Positions 8,653-17,447 of a DNA stretch of 64,000 nucleotides are shown piece after piece. A program made the translations under genes and the position numbers. The DNA is taken from positions 1-64,000 of the forward strand of contig NZ_JAPPUW010000006.1 of assembly GCF_026712205.1 (NCBI RefSeq). Reading direction: 5' to 3'. Each line of letters starts with the position of its first letter. The stretch's first letter is position 1. This DNA comes from Pelomonas aquatica (GTDB taxonomy: Bacteria > Pseudomonadota > Gammaproteobacteria > Burkholderiales > Burkholderiaceae_C). A model generated the notes under the pieces. It saw only the letters and a list, made by a program, of their open reading frames with translations, ran no database searches and had not been told where the DNA came from.

Positions 8653-9938
8653 GTCTACCCACCAACGAGGCACCCGTCGCCGCACTGCGCGGCAGCAAGG
8701 CCTACCGCACGTACGTGCTTTTCGCTCTCTCGGTCGTGGGCTTTCTGTGCGCGGTCGACAAGATCGTGATCACGATGTTCATGGAGCCGATGAAGAAGGA
8801 GTTCGGCCTCACCGACACCCAGTTGGGCCTGCTCACCGGCGTGGCCTTCTCGGTGCTCGGCGGTCTTGCGGCCATCCCGCTGGCACGCTGGGCTGATCGC
8901 GGCAGCCGCAAATGGATCATCAACGCCAGCCTGCTGGCCTGGACCGTGATGACCGCCGCCTCCGGCATGGCGGTGAACTTCACCCAGCTCCTGATCGCGC
9001 GCATCGGCGTGGGCATCGGCGAGGCCGGCTGCATCCCGGCCACGCACTCGATGCTCGGCGACTACTACCCGCGGGGCGAACGCGCCCGTGCCCTCGGTAT
9101 CCAGAGCGGTGTGTTCTTTCTCGGCTCGCTGGGCGGACTCGTCGGCGGCGGCGTGCTGGTGCAGACGGTCGGCTGGCGCTACGGCTTCATGATCCTCGGC
9201 GTGATCGGGCTCGTCGTCAGCCTGATCTTCCAGCTGACCGTGCGCGAGCCCACGCGCGTGGACGAGCAGGCCGTGCCGGCCGCGGCCGGCGAGAGCGTCT
9301 GGTCGCAGCTGGGTGACCGCCGCGCCTTCTGCTATCTCGTAGGGGCCTTCGCCACCACGTCGCTGGCCGGCTCCTCCGTCGGCACCTGGCTGCCCAGCTA
9401 CTACGAGCGCGCCTTCGCGCTCACGCCCATGCAAATCGGCCTCGGCCTGGGCCTGTGCCTCGGCCTGGCGACGACGATCGGTGCCGTCGTCGGCGGCCAG
9501 CTGGCGGCGCGCTTCGGTGCGGGATCCAAGTCCTGGGGCGCGGGCTTCTCGGCGGTCGATACCGTGTTGGTCATGCCCTTCTACCTGGCCAGCTTCCACG
9601 CCCCGAATCCGGTGCTGTCCTTCGCCCTGCTGTTCTGCGCCTTCCTGCTGGCCGGTGGCATTCTCGGGCCGGTGTTCTCGACGCTTCAGGACCTCGTCAA
9701 GCCCAGCGTGCGCGCCACGGCCGTGGCCATCGTCAGCGTGGCCGGTGTGATTCTTGGCCAAGGCTGCGGGCCGCTGGTTGTCGGCGCCATTAGCGACGTG
9801 ATCGGTACGAGCGGCAATGGCGCCGAAGGTCTGCGCTGGGCCATGACGGCGCTCGCGCTAGTCAACTGGCTGACCGTTGTCTGGTTCTGGCTGCTTCGAC
9901 AGCGCATCAAGGCAATTGAATCCGCGTCATGCCCGTGA
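8637..9938 (+). CDS. MFS transporter, spinster-like
   Basis: The 433-residue product has about twelve hydrophobic segments. The conserved loop between helices 2 and 3 is present (PLARWADRGSRKWIINASL), and IARIGVGIGEAGCIPATHSM is in helix 4/5. This pattern is common in spinster-like MFS proteins of proteobacterial catabolic clusters with TonB receptors. It would move the substrate or a hydrolysis product across the inner membrane. The start at 8637 has a weak AAGAG five bases upstream. An ATG at 8649 would give an ATGA overlap with the previous gene and is a good alternative. Confidence 0.88.
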   Translation: MQAEMSLPTNEAPVAALRGSKAYRTYVLFALSVVGFLCAVDKIVITMFMEPMKKEFGLTDTQLGLLTGVAFSVLGGLAAIPLARWADRGSRKWIINASLLAWTVMTAASGMAVNFTQLLIARIGVGIGEAGCIPATHSMLGDYYPRGERARALGIQSGVFFLGSLGGLVGGGVLVQTVGWRYGFMILGVIGLVVSLIFQLTVREPTRVDEQAVPAAAGESVWSQLGDRRAFCYLVGAFATTSLAGSSVGTWLPSYYERAFALTPMQIGLGLGLCLGLATTIGAVVGGQLAARFGAGSKSWGAGFSAVDTVLVMPFYLASFHAPNPVLSFALLFCAFLLAGGILGPVFSTLQDLVKPSVRATAVAIVSVAGVILGQGCGPLVVGAISDVIGTSGNGAEGLRWAMTALALVNWLTVVWFWLLRQRIKAIESASCP

Positions 9939-11176
9939 TCGTCCACCTCGGCCTGGGCGCCTTCCACCGTGCCCACCAGGCTGCCTACCTGCAGGACCTG
10001 ATCGACCTTGGCGATCACAGCTGGCGGCTCGTGGCCGGCAATATCGTGCCCGGCCCGGCGCCAGCGAGCGGCCCCTACACGCTGGAACTCGTCGCCCCCG
10101 ATGGCCACCGCGAGTTGCGGCGCATCGAGGCCATCGACGCGGTGCTGGCTCTGCCTGGGCTGATCGCCATCGCCGCCGATCCAGCCACCGCCATTGTCTC
10201 CTTCACCGTCACCGAGGCCGGCTATGCGCCCGACGGAGCCCTCTACCGCGTGCTGGCCGAGATCCTCGCGCTGCGCCGGAGCAACTCGGCAGGCCCGCTA
10301 ACCCTGCTGTGCTGCGACAACCTGCGCCACAACGGCAACAGCACGCGCCGCGGCCTGCTGCGCCACCTCGAGCGGCGCGGCGACAGCGGGCTGCTTGCCT
10401 GGACGCGGGCGAACGTCAGCCTTCCCAACGCTATGGTCGATCGCATCACGCCACGGCCGGCTCCCGGGCAGGTCCACCTGACGGCCGAGGCCTACCGACA
10501 ATGGGTGATCGAGGACCGCTTCCTTGCCGGCCGACCCGACTGGACGCGCGTCGGCGTGCAAATGGTCGAGTCGGTGCAAGGCTTCGAGGAAGCCAAGATC
10601 CGCATGCTCAATGCTGGCCACAGCTGCATCGCCTGGGCCGGCGCGCTGCGCGGCCTGCGCTTCATCCATGAGGCCGTGCGCGACGAACAGATCCTGGGTC
10701 TGGCCCATGACTTTCTCAGCAATGAAGTGATGCCCGTGCTGGCCGTGCGCGCGGCCGCCATCGGTCTGAACCTGCCCGCATACCGCGACACCGTGCTTGC
10801 CCGTTTTTCCAACACGGCCCTGGCCGACACCGTGGAGCGTGTCGCGAGCGACAGCTTCGCCAAACTGCCGGGCTTCATCGTGCCGACGCTCGCCGAGCGC
10901 CTGGCGCAGGGGGCAAACATCGCCAGTGCGGCCGTGCCGCCGGCGCTCTTCCTCGCCATGCTGCGGCGTTGGCATGCCGGCGACCTGCCCTTTGAATACC
11001 GGGATGCGGCGATGGAGCCGGCACAGGCCCGCTCCATTTGCGATGCCGCCGATCCAGTAGCCGCCTTCTGCGCCGATGGACAGCTGTGGGGATCACTGGC
11101 GGGCGATGCGCGCCTGCTGGAGGCGGTGCGCCTTGCCGCACGGCGCATCGACGAATCCCAGTTGGCCCGATCATGA
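9929..11176 (+). CDS. Mannitol dehydrogenase-family oxidoreductase
   Basis: A 415-residue NAD(P)-dependent polyol/hexuronate dehydrogenase of the MtlD/UxuB family. The N-terminal Rossmann motif is VHLGLGAFHRAHQAAY. The middle has LLCCDNLRHNGNSTRRGLL. The family's active-site signature appears as EAKIRMLNAGHSCIAWAGAL, with the catalytic Lys and the conserved Asn and His. Relatives interconvert mannitol/fructose, arabinitol/xylulose or mannonate/fructuronate. It overlaps the transporter gene by ten bases and the next gene by four, so it is part of the same operon. This suggests that a sugar alcohol or uronate is one product of the pathway. Confidence 0.85.
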   Translation: MPVIVHLGLGAFHRAHQAAYLQDLIDLGDHSWRLVAGNIVPGPAPASGPYTLELVAPDGHRELRRIEAIDAVLALPGLIAIAADPATAIVSFTVTEAGYAPDGALYRVLAEILALRRSNSAGPLTLLCCDNLRHNGNSTRRGLLRHLERRGDSGLLAWTRANVSLPNAMVDRITPRPAPGQVHLTAEAYRQWVIEDRFLAGRPDWTRVGVQMVESVQGFEEAKIRMLNAGHSCIAWAGALRGLRFIHEAVRDEQILGLAHDFLSNEVMPVLAVRAAAIGLNLPAYRDTVLARFSNTALADTVERVASDSFAKLPGFIVPTLAERLAQGANIASAAVPPALFLAMLRRWHAGDLPFEYRDAAMEPAQARSICDAADPVAAFCADGQLWGSLAGDARLLEAVRLAARRIDESQLARS

Positions 11177-12066
11177 AGAAACTGCTTAAGCTCCTCGGCG
11201 GATTGGTCGCGCTGCTGGTGCTGGTGGCAGTTGCCCTCCTCGCCTGGCTCTATGCCCAGGGGCGCCAGCCACTGAAAACGGGCGCGGAGTACGTGGCCAT
11301 GGGCAGCTCCTTTGCGGCCGGTCCCGGGCTCGGCGACAACGAGCCCGGCAGCCCGGCTTTCTGCAGCCGTTCAACGCGGAACTATGCGCACCGCGTGGCG
11401 GCCAGCCTTGGCCTGAGCCTCAGCGATGTCAGCTGCGGCGGCGCCACCACGTCCCACATCCTGCGCGGTGGCCAACTCTTCCAGGGCTCGCAGATCGATG
11501 CCGTCGGGCCGGCCACCAAGCTGGTGACCGTCACCATCGGCGGCAATGACATCAACTACATCGGCGGCCTCGGCTCGTGGGCCTGCCAGACTGGGCCGGA
11601 CCATGTCTTCCCTCTGTGGCGTCCCTTGGCCTGCATGAAGTTCAAGGTCGGTTCGCCGGAAGACCTGCAGAAGACCCGTGCGGCGCTCATCGAGATTGCC
11701 GCCCTCGTCCACCAACGTGCGCCGCAAGCCCAGCTCATTTTCGTGGACTATGCAACAGTGCTGCCTCCAGCAGGCAGCTGCCCCGAGCGCTTACCGCTCT
11801 CCGAAGCACAGATGGCCGAGGGCCGATCCGTGGCGATGGCTTTGAACCGGATCACGGCCGAAGCCGCTGATTCTGGAGGGGCCCTGCTGGTCAAGGCTTC
11901 CGAGCTGACGGCCGCCCACGACATCTGCGCGGCCGACAGCTGGATCGTGCCCTTCCGCATTTCCGTCAATCCCTTCGCCACCCCCGCGCTGCATCCGACT
12001 GAGGCCTCGATGCGGGCGGTGGCCGAAGAAATTATCGCGCGTGTGCGAAGAGGCGTTGCTCAGTAG
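11173..12066 (+). CDS. Membrane-anchored SGNH/GDSL-type esterase
   Basis: A 297-residue protein with an N-terminal hydrophobic anchor or signal (LLKLLGGLVALLVLVAVALL) followed by an SGNH hydrolase domain. The block-I motif is YVAMGSSFAAGPG with the nucleophilic Ser. Block III is VTIGGNDINYIGG, and the C-terminal catalytic His is in LHPTEASM. The six Cys residues resemble the disulfide-rich secreted esterases of actinomycetes. ATG 11173 gives an ATGA overlap with the dehydrogenase gene. It is the fifth hydrolase of the locus and probably acts in the periplasm on an ester substrate brought in by the TonB receptor. Confidence 0.82.
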   Translation: MKKLLKLLGGLVALLVLVAVALLAWLYAQGRQPLKTGAEYVAMGSSFAAGPGLGDNEPGSPAFCSRSTRNYAHRVAASLGLSLSDVSCGGATTSHILRGGQLFQGSQIDAVGPATKLVTVTIGGNDINYIGGLGSWACQTGPDHVFPLWRPLACMKFKVGSPEDLQKTRAALIEIAALVHQRAPQAQLIFVDYATVLPPAGSCPERLPLSEAQMAEGRSVAMALNRITAEAADSGGALLVKASELTAAHDICAADSWIVPFRISVNPFATPALHPTEASMRAVAEEIIARVRRGVAQ

Positions 12067-12372
12067 CGACCTCGAATTCGTCTGCTTCGTTGACCGTCTT
12101 CACGACATGGGCGACTCGGTCGGCGGGGAACGGTGCTGCTGGTGGAGCCCATCGCCACCGATGCGCAGGACGAAGATCTCGGTCCGGTCGGCCGCATGTC
12201 CTCGCTGACTCGGAGCAGGCGGGCGCAGCCTAATTTTTGGAAGGCCACCTCTGGTCTCCCGAGGGGACTTTCGGGATTTCATGCGCCCACGGAAGGTTGG
12301 ATGCAGCGCAACCCCCCTCAGAAGGAATAATTCGATATTAAGCCATCTGACAAATTGGCCGATTTCTACGCC
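12067..12372. other. Intergenic stretch without a convincing gene
   Basis: About 300 bases separate the catabolic cluster from the KfrA promoter. Only short frames without coding character are present. The base composition drops toward A/T near 12330-12360. This is the likely left boundary zone of the accessory island, but no clear attachment site was recognised. Confidence 0.5.
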
Positions 12373-12416
12373 TTGACGCCTGTATCGTGGTACGTAATAC
12401 TTGCATTACGTAATAC
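12373..12416 (+). promoter_or_regulatory. kfrA1 promoter with overlapping repeated operator
   Basis: TTGACG at 12373-12378 and TAATAC at 12395-12400 are spaced by 16 bp. The decamer TACGTAATAC occurs twice, at 12391-12400 and 12407-12416, one and a half helical turns apart, and the core TTACGTAA is self-complementary. The first copy covers the -10 hexamer, as expected for autorepression. The same arrangement with identical spacing is found before the second KfrA gene. Confidence 0.75.
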
Positions 12417-12435
12417 ATACGAAATTGGTGGCGAC

Positions 12436-13488
12436 ATGGCACGAGCAGGCGTGACGAAGGGCGAGGTCCAACGGGCCAGGCTGGCGCTGATCAAGGCGGG
12501 CAAGCACCCGTCGATCGACGCCATCCGCATCGAACTCGGCAACACCGGGTCGAAGGCGACGATTTTTCGCCATCTGAAGGACATCGAAGCCGACGAGGGT
12601 GGCGCCGGCGTGCCGCAGGGATCGGTCAGCGAGGAGCTGCTGGCCTTCGTCACCAACCTGGCGGGACGCTTGGAATTCGAGGCGCAGGAGCGCTTCGCCG
12701 CGCTCAAGGCTGGGCACGCCGAGGAAGTGCGCGGCCTGAAGGAACAGCTGGAGAAGGCCCGTGGCGAAGCGCGCTCTGGCCGGACCGAAGCGGAGCGCAG
12801 CCAAGTCGAGCTTTCAACCGAGCGCGCCGCGCGCCAGCGGGTGGAGGCCGAACTGACTGCGCTGCGCCTGGAGCATGGCCAACTGACCTCGCAGCTCACT
12901 GCCCAGCTCGAAGGCGCCCAGGAGCAGATCCACGCCGCCCATGCCCAGGTGGCTTCGCTGGAAGAGAAGCACACCCACGCACGCGAGGCCCTTGAACACT
13001 TCCGCAACGCGTCCCGCGAGCAGCGTGACCGGGAAGCCCGGCAGCACGAACAGCAACTGCATTACCTGCAGCGCGAAGTGGCCACCGCCTCCGAAGCGCT
13101 GACCGCCAAGCAGACCGAACTGCGCGCGGCGCTGCAGGAAAAGGCGGACGCCTTGGCGTTGCTCACTGTCGCCCGAGCTGAGCGGCGGCAGGTGGATGAG
13201 CAACTGCGCGAACTCAAGCCCGCGGCCGAGCGACTGGCGGTACAGAATCAACTGGTGGAAGATCTGCGTGAGCAAGCGAAACAGGCAGCTCAACAGTACG
13301 AAACCCTTCGGGTACGCACTGGCGAACTGGAACTGCGCAACGGGGACCTGGAGCGCCAGCTGGCGGCCGCCCACGCCTCTGCGGAGTCACAGGAACATTT
13401 GGTGCGGGAAGTCCTGGACCGCATTAGCCAGGCCGGCAATGGTGCGGAATCGGGCAAGAAGCGCACGAAAGCCGCCGCGGCGGGCTAG
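12436..13488 (+). CDS. KfrA-like DNA-binding coiled-coil protein, copy 1
   Basis: A 350-residue protein. Residues 1-~110 match the KfrA N-terminal DNA-binding domain (MARAGVTKGEVQRARLALIK, then HPSIDAIRIELGNTGSKATI). The rest is a long Glu/Gln/Ala-rich coiled coil to about residue 330 with a basic Lys/Ala tail. KfrA proteins are plasmid or island-borne nucleoid-like proteins that repress their own promoter and aid stable maintenance. ATG 12436 is chosen because the DNA-binding domain begins there; upstream codons overlap the operator. It is about four-fifths identical by eye to the copy at 36193-37236, facing it from the other end of the island. A small gene follows four bases after the stop. 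Confidence 0.85.
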   Translation: MARAGVTKGEVQRARLALIKAGKHPSIDAIRIELGNTGSKATIFRHLKDIEADEGGAGVPQGSVSEELLAFVTNLAGRLEFEAQERFAALKAGHAEEVRGLKEQLEKARGEARSGRTEAERSQVELSTERAARQRVEAELTALRLEHGQLTSQLTAQLEGAQEQIHAAHAQVASLEEKHTHAREALEHFRNASREQRDREARQHEQQLHYLQREVATASEALTAKQTELRAALQEKADALALLTVARAERRQVDEQLRELKPAAERLAVQNQLVEDLREQAKQAAQQYETLRVRTGELELRNGDLERQLAAAHASAESQEHLVREVLDRISQAGNGAESGKKRTKAAAAG

Positions 13489-13492
13489 CCCT

Positions 13493-13891
13493 ATGGAAGC
13501 AGAACTGGGCGACATCGCGGCGACGACGGCGGCCAATCAAGAGGCTCCGCCCGCACTGGTCACCGTCGCCAAGGGGATGGGTGACCTTGACGACTTGGTG
13601 CGCCTGCTCGCAAAGGGCCTTTCGCGAGCGAAGCCTTGGCAGTTGCACCTTGCGGCACATCTGGCCGAAGCCGACCGACTGATGCAGGTCTTGCGGCTCA
13701 CGGTCGCCTTGGATCGGTCGCATACCGAGATCGTCGAGGCTGCAGTGGATCTACATCTGGCTTGCCGGCGGGCGAGGCAGTCTCTGGCCGGCACGCGGGC
13801 GGACCGAACCACCGTGGCCGCCATGCAGCTGTCCGCCGATTTGGCGGCGTCAATCGTCCACGCCTTGCAGCGATTCACGTCGACGCGTTGA
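13493..13891 (+). CDS. Small helical protein following kfrA1
   Basis: A 132-residue protein of unknown function whose start lies four bases after the KfrA stop, so the two genes are surely co-transcribed. It is predicted to be mostly helical (DLDDLVRLLAKGLSRAKPWQ and LTVALDRSHTEIVEAAVDLH regions), with no membrane segment or recognisable motif. The second KfrA copy has no equivalent downstream partner. No family was recognised. Confidence 0.6.
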   Translation: MEAELGDIAATTAANQEAPPALVTVAKGMGDLDDLVRLLAKGLSRAKPWQLHLAAHLAEADRLMQVLRLTVALDRSHTEIVEAAVDLHLACRRARQSLAGTRADRTTVAAMQLSADLAASIVHALQRFTSTR

Positions 13892-13925
13892 CGGGGTCGT
13901 CATGGGGGTGGTCGGGGTCGGCATC

Positions 13926-13986
13926 GCAAGCAGGCGCCTCCGTCGCGGGTGTGCGGATGGGCGAAATTTCTGGGGCGTCCGACGTA
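13926..13986 (+). repeat. Left copy of direct repeat flanking the 6.6-kb membrane/TCS module
   Basis: Bases 13951-13986 match 20557-20592 with only two mismatches. The shared core reads GTGCGGATGGGCGAAATTTC and continues TGGGGCG. Weaker similarity extends upstream (GCAAGCAGG...CGTCGCG) and some 40 bases downstream. Both copies have the same orientation and lie 6606 bp apart. They enclose the gene cluster 14215-19764. Confidence 0.7.
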
Positions 13987-14214
13987 TATCAAGACAGCAA
14001 GAAGATCCAAAATACCATACCTGCATATTCCAGAAAACCTCAAAAGCCCGCGACGACTGGCTGATGCCTCCTCGACTCAGGCGGGAGCTGATGCCTTCAG
14101 GTCGCCGGAAATTTTCAATTTCCGCCACACCGACAACGACTTAAGCTCGTTTTGGCGTGAAATCACATGAATCCCGGCTGACCCTCAGGATAGGGTATGC
14201 TGCAATCTGACATC

Positions 14215-14649
14215 TCAACGCTTAAATGCGAGTAACAGAACGCCACCAGCCACCATCGCGATACCAGACCACTCCCGGAGCGACGGACGTTCGCCCAAAA
14301 ATGTGAACGCGAACACCGCCACCAGTACGAGACTGAGTTTGTCTACCGGCGCGACCTTGGATGCATCGCCGATCTTGAGCGCACGGAAGTAGCACACCCA
14401 CGACGCGCCTGTAGCCAAGCCGGACAGTCCGAGGAAAGCCCATGTCTTGGGTGACAACTCCAAGGGGTTGGCCCATTTTCCCGTGTAGGCGACAAACGCC
14501 GACAGGACGACGATGATGATTGCCGTTCGGATTAATGTGGCCAGATCGGAATCGACTCCCTGAATGCCAACCTTGGCAAAAATGGCCGTGAGCGCCGCAA
14601 AGACAGCGGACAGCAGCGCCCAATAAAACCACCCCATTGAAGTCACCAT
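14215..14649 (-). CDS. Single-domain EamA-type (DMT) membrane protein
   Basis: A 144-residue protein with about five hydrophobic helices, containing one EamA domain (residues ~5-142). Typical motifs are LLSAVFAALTAIFAKVGIQG at the N-terminus and KVAPVDKLSLVLVAVFAFTF...GERPS at the C-terminus. Full-length DMT transporters carry two such domains, so this half-size protein presumably works as a dimer. The substrate is unknown. The start at 14649 has AGGAG eight to nine bases upstream. It is the last gene of the minus-strand cluster, 15 bases after the histidine kinase gene. Confidence 0.8.
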   Translation of the reverse strand: MVTSMGWFYWALLSAVFAALTAIFAKVGIQGVDSDLATLIRTAIIIVVLSAFVAYTGKWANPLELSPKTWAFLGLSGLATGASWVCYFRALKIGDASKVAPVDKLSLVLVAVFAFTFLGERPSLREWSGIAMVAGGVLLLAFKR

Positions 14650-14663
14650 TTTTCTCTCTCCTG

Positions 14664-16016
14664 TTACCTCATGGGAGCGACAACAGTAGCGATTAAGCCG
14701 GTTTGCTGAGCTTTGTCTCTGAAGTCGAGGCGAATTTCGGCACCGATGCGATGAGTAATCGTTTGAACAATGGAAAGCCCCAAGCCAGAGCCAATCTGCT
14801 CACTGCCCAGCGTGCGGTAGAAGGGATCAAAAACTCTGTCCCGCTCGGCCAATGGAATACCTGGCCCGTTGTCCTGGATGCGCAGCTTGGCTTTCCCGTC
14901 CGACACATCCACCGAAAGATCAACCTGCCCGCCCTCCGGCGTGTAGCGGATGGCGTTATCGACCAGGTTCTTGACCACGGTGATCATGTCCAACTCGCTC
15001 GCCCACACTTCGGCGTCCTGCGTGCCTTCGACACCGATGTCGATGTGCTTGGCGTCGGCCAGCGGCATGAGGTCTTCCAGCACCCGGCGGTAGATGCTCT
15101 GGACGGATACCGGCGACTTCGGCAGGTCGGTGGCCGACTGCGCCTTGGCCAATGTCAAAAGTTGATCCAGCAGGCTCCGGCCACGTTCGATCCCTTGGCG
15201 CAGTACTGTCAGCCGTTCGCGTGCCAGCTCGGACATTTCCGCGTCTGCCAGCCGCTCCGCTTGCAGCGATAGGGCGGTCAGCGGCGAACGCAGCTCGTGC
15301 GCAGCATCAGCCACAAAGCGGCGCTGAGATTCCATCGACTGCCCGACACGGGCGAGCAGGCGATTGATCGCCACGGCGAACGGGCGAACCTCGACCGGAA
15401 GGTGGCGGTCCTCAACAGGATGCAGTTCCTGCTCGGCGCGCTGGTCGATCTCTTTGGAGAGTGCGGCAATGGGCCGGAACATCTTGCGCACCAAGTCAGC
15501 GACAATCAGCAGCAGCACCGGCACGAGAATCAGAAAAGGCATCACCGTGCGCAGCGCCCCGTCGCGGGCAATTTCATTGCGGAAACCGGATTCCTGAGCC
15601 ACAGCGATGCGTTCGCCGGCAGCCGTTGTCTTGACCAACACGCGGAAGGCCTCGCCGCCGACATCCAGCGTGTGCAACCCATCGGCCAAGGTTATTGGGA
15701 GTGGGAGTGTTCCACCCGCATCCACGCCTGCCGCAGAGGGATTGGCCTCGCCCAAGTGCTGGACAATCACGCGCGATTCTTCGTCGACATCCTTGAGTCG
15801 GGTATCGGTGGTCGGCGTGGCTGGCGACAAGCGCTGTCGATCCACGAGCTGCGCCACCTGGCGCAGTACATCATCCTGTAGTTCGTGTGCCTCATCAAAG
15901 GCGGACAGGAACGAAAAGACGCCCGCGACAATGGCCACAACAAGTATGGCCAAGGACAGAGTGAAGGACAGCTTGAGTTGAACCGACTCGTTCAAGCGCC
16001 TTTTGAGACCATCCAT
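14664..16016 (-). CDS. Sensor histidine kinase, QseC/PmrB-like
   Basis: A 450-residue membrane kinase. Transmembrane helix 1 is at ~17-37, with a ~120-residue periplasmic sensor. Helix 2 is at ~156-175, followed by HAMP (~177-230), HisKA with phospho-acceptor His240 (AAHELRSP) and HATPase_c (NLVDNAIRYTP, DNGPGIP, GSGLGLS). It overlaps the response regulator gene by 25 bases, so the two form one two-component system. The signal is unknown. The neighbouring PepSY, PAP2 and membrane-protein genes suggest an envelope or metal/cationic stress stimulus. Confidence 0.92.
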   Translation of the reverse strand: MDGLKRRLNESVQLKLSFTLSLAILVVAIVAGVFSFLSAFDEAHELQDDVLRQVAQLVDRQRLSPATPTTDTRLKDVDEESRVIVQHLGEANPSAAGVDAGGTLPLPITLADGLHTLDVGGEAFRVLVKTTAAGERIAVAQESGFRNEIARDGALRTVMPFLILVPVLLLIVADLVRKMFRPIAALSKEIDQRAEQELHPVEDRHLPVEVRPFAVAINRLLARVGQSMESQRRFVADAAHELRSPLTALSLQAERLADAEMSELARERLTVLRQGIERGRSLLDQLLTLAKAQSATDLPKSPVSVQSIYRRVLEDLMPLADAKHIDIGVEGTQDAEVWASELDMITVVKNLVDNAIRYTPEGGQVDLSVDVSDGKAKLRIQDNGPGIPLAERDRVFDPFYRTLGSEQIGSGLGLSIVQTITHRIGAEIRLDFRDKAQQTGLIATVVAPMR

Positions 16017-16657
16017 CCGACCCCCCTGACGTTCTTGATGACCTCGCTGCCGAGCTTGCGCCGCAGGGCATGGATCAGATATTCGACGGCATTGCTTTCG
16101 ACCTCTTCCCCCCAGCCGTAGATGCGATCCTCCAGCTCGCTGCGCGAGAGGATGGCCCCAGGTCGCACCAGCAGGGCTTGCAGCAGCGAGAACTCGCGGT
16201 TGGACAGTTGCAAAGGGAAACCACCGTTGACGCAGGCCTCCTTGGTGGCCGGATCGAGCGATAGCACCCCATTGCTGAGCACAGGTGTTGCTGTGCCACC
16301 CTTGCGCCTTAGAACGGCGCGCATCCGGGCCAGCAGCTCCGCCATCTGAAAGGGCTTCGGCACGTAGTCGTCGGCCCCTCCATCCAGGCCGCGCAGACGG
16401 TCGTCTAGGCCATCGCGTGCTGTAATGATGAGCAGAGGGATCGGGTTGTCTTTGGCGCGGATGCTGGCCAGCACCTCCAGTCCGTCCTTGCCGGGCAGGC
16501 CCAGATCGAGCAGCACCAAGTCATAGTGCTGACAGCCCAGCGTCGTGAGCGCCGTCTGCCCGTCCTTCACCCAATCGGTAGCGTAGGACGCATCCTTCAA
16601 TGCGCCCTGGATCGCGTCACCGATCATGGGATCGTCTTCGACCAGCAATACGCGCAT
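15992..16657 (-). CDS. OmpR-family response regulator, QseB/PmrA-like
   Basis: A 221-residue regulator. The receiver domain starts MRVLLVEDDPM with acidic pocket Glu7/Asp8/Asp9 and phospho-acceptor Asp51 (LLDLGLP). The conserved Thr (ITARD) and Lys (PKPF) follow. The OmpR-type winged helix is at ~125-220 (LSNREFSLLQALLVRPG, RRKLG...VRGVGW). ATG 16657 is chosen because GGAGGGGG precedes it at normal spacing. It is the partner of the overlapping kinase gene and probably activates the membrane-protein genes beside it. Confidence 0.92.
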   Translation of the reverse strand: MRVLLVEDDPMIGDAIQGALKDASYATDWVKDGQTALTTLGCQHYDLVLLDLGLPGKDGLEVLASIRAKDNPIPLLIITARDGLDDRLRGLDGGADDYVPKPFQMAELLARMRAVLRRKGGTATPVLSNGVLSLDPATKEACVNGGFPLQLSNREFSLLQALLVRPGAILSRSELEDRIYGWGEEVESNAVEYLIHALRRKLGSEVIKNVRGVGWMVSKGA

Positions 16658-16679
16658 TCCCCCTCCGTTCAATTGTTAT

Positions 16680-17438
16680 TCAATGCGCCGTTCTGGCCGC
16701 CCGCTGCCTGAACAGCAGGATCGCGGTCAGCATGAAGGCCAGCAACGCGGCCGATGCCGAATAGCGACTCAGTGCCAGACCGCCCGCGCTCAGCGGCTTG
16801 TCCAGAAAGTCCCCGACCACGGCACCCAGCGGGCGCGTCAAAATGAACGCCGCCCAGAACAGCAGCGTGCGTGACACACTCGTCCAGTAGTAGGCCGCCA
16901 CGACCAGAGCGAGTAGCCCTCCGAACACGACGGCCGCGCCGGTGTAACCCAGGCCCGCCGTGTCGGCCGTCCAGTCACCCAGCGCCGTGCCCAGCGTTTG
17001 GGAAAACATGATCGTCAGCCAGTAGAAGGCTTCCGCCTTTGGCGAGCTAACCGTGCTCACCGACACGGAGCCGAGGGTGCGGTGCCAGACGAAGAGCGAG
17101 CCGAGCAGCAAGGCCAGCAGCAAACTCGAACCGCCAGCGTACCCGATTCCGAGCGAACGATCCGCAAAGTCGGCCAGCGTCGTACCGACCGTGGTGGTGG
17201 CGATGATGGTGGTCCAGTACAGGAGTGGATGGAAGCCTTTGGCCTTGACCTGTGCGACAACAGCGGCCAGGAAGATCGCCGCAAAGATGCCCGTGCCGAC
17301 CAGGTAGCCCAGGTTCATAGACATCGAGACGGCATCGCCGCCGGTTTCGCCGAGCGTTGTGGCGGCAATCTTGATGAGCCAGAAGCCCAGTGTGACTTCG
17401 GGCACCTTGGCCAAGGCGTGTTCAGTGGCTTTTTTCAT
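16680..17438 (-). CDS. COG4705-type multi-pass membrane protein with four-fold repeat
   Basis: A 252-residue protein with about eight hydrophobic helices arranged as four repeats. Each repeat has an aromatic-rich helix followed by a T/S-x-G...D motif: FWLIKIAATTLGETGGD, YWTTIIATTTVGTTLAD, YWLTIMFSQTLGTALGD and FWAAFILTRPLGAVVGD. The repeated, regularly placed Gly-Asp in the membrane suggests an ion or small-solute pathway, but the family's function is not established. A paralog lies at 17924-18706. The cluster order (regulators, this protein, lipoprotein, paralog, PAP2, PepSY) suggests one transcriptional unit on the minus strand. Confidence 0.75.
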   Translation of the reverse strand: MKKATEHALAKVPEVTLGFWLIKIAATTLGETGGDAVSMSMNLGYLVGTGIFAAIFLAAVVAQVKAKGFHPLLYWTTIIATTTVGTTLADFADRSLGIGYAGGSSLLLALLLGSLFVWHRTLGSVSVSTVSSPKAEAFYWLTIMFSQTLGTALGDWTADTAGLGYTGAAVVFGGLLALVVAAYYWTSVSRTLLFWAAFILTRPLGAVVGDFLDKPLSAGGLALSRYSASAALLAFMLTAILLFRQRAARTAH

Positions 17439-17447
17439 GGAGCACGC

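Noticed and set aside
12133..12330. A short plus-strand frame between the SGNH esterase and KfrA
   Set aside because: No ribosome site and no coding character; the frame ends within the KfrA leader.
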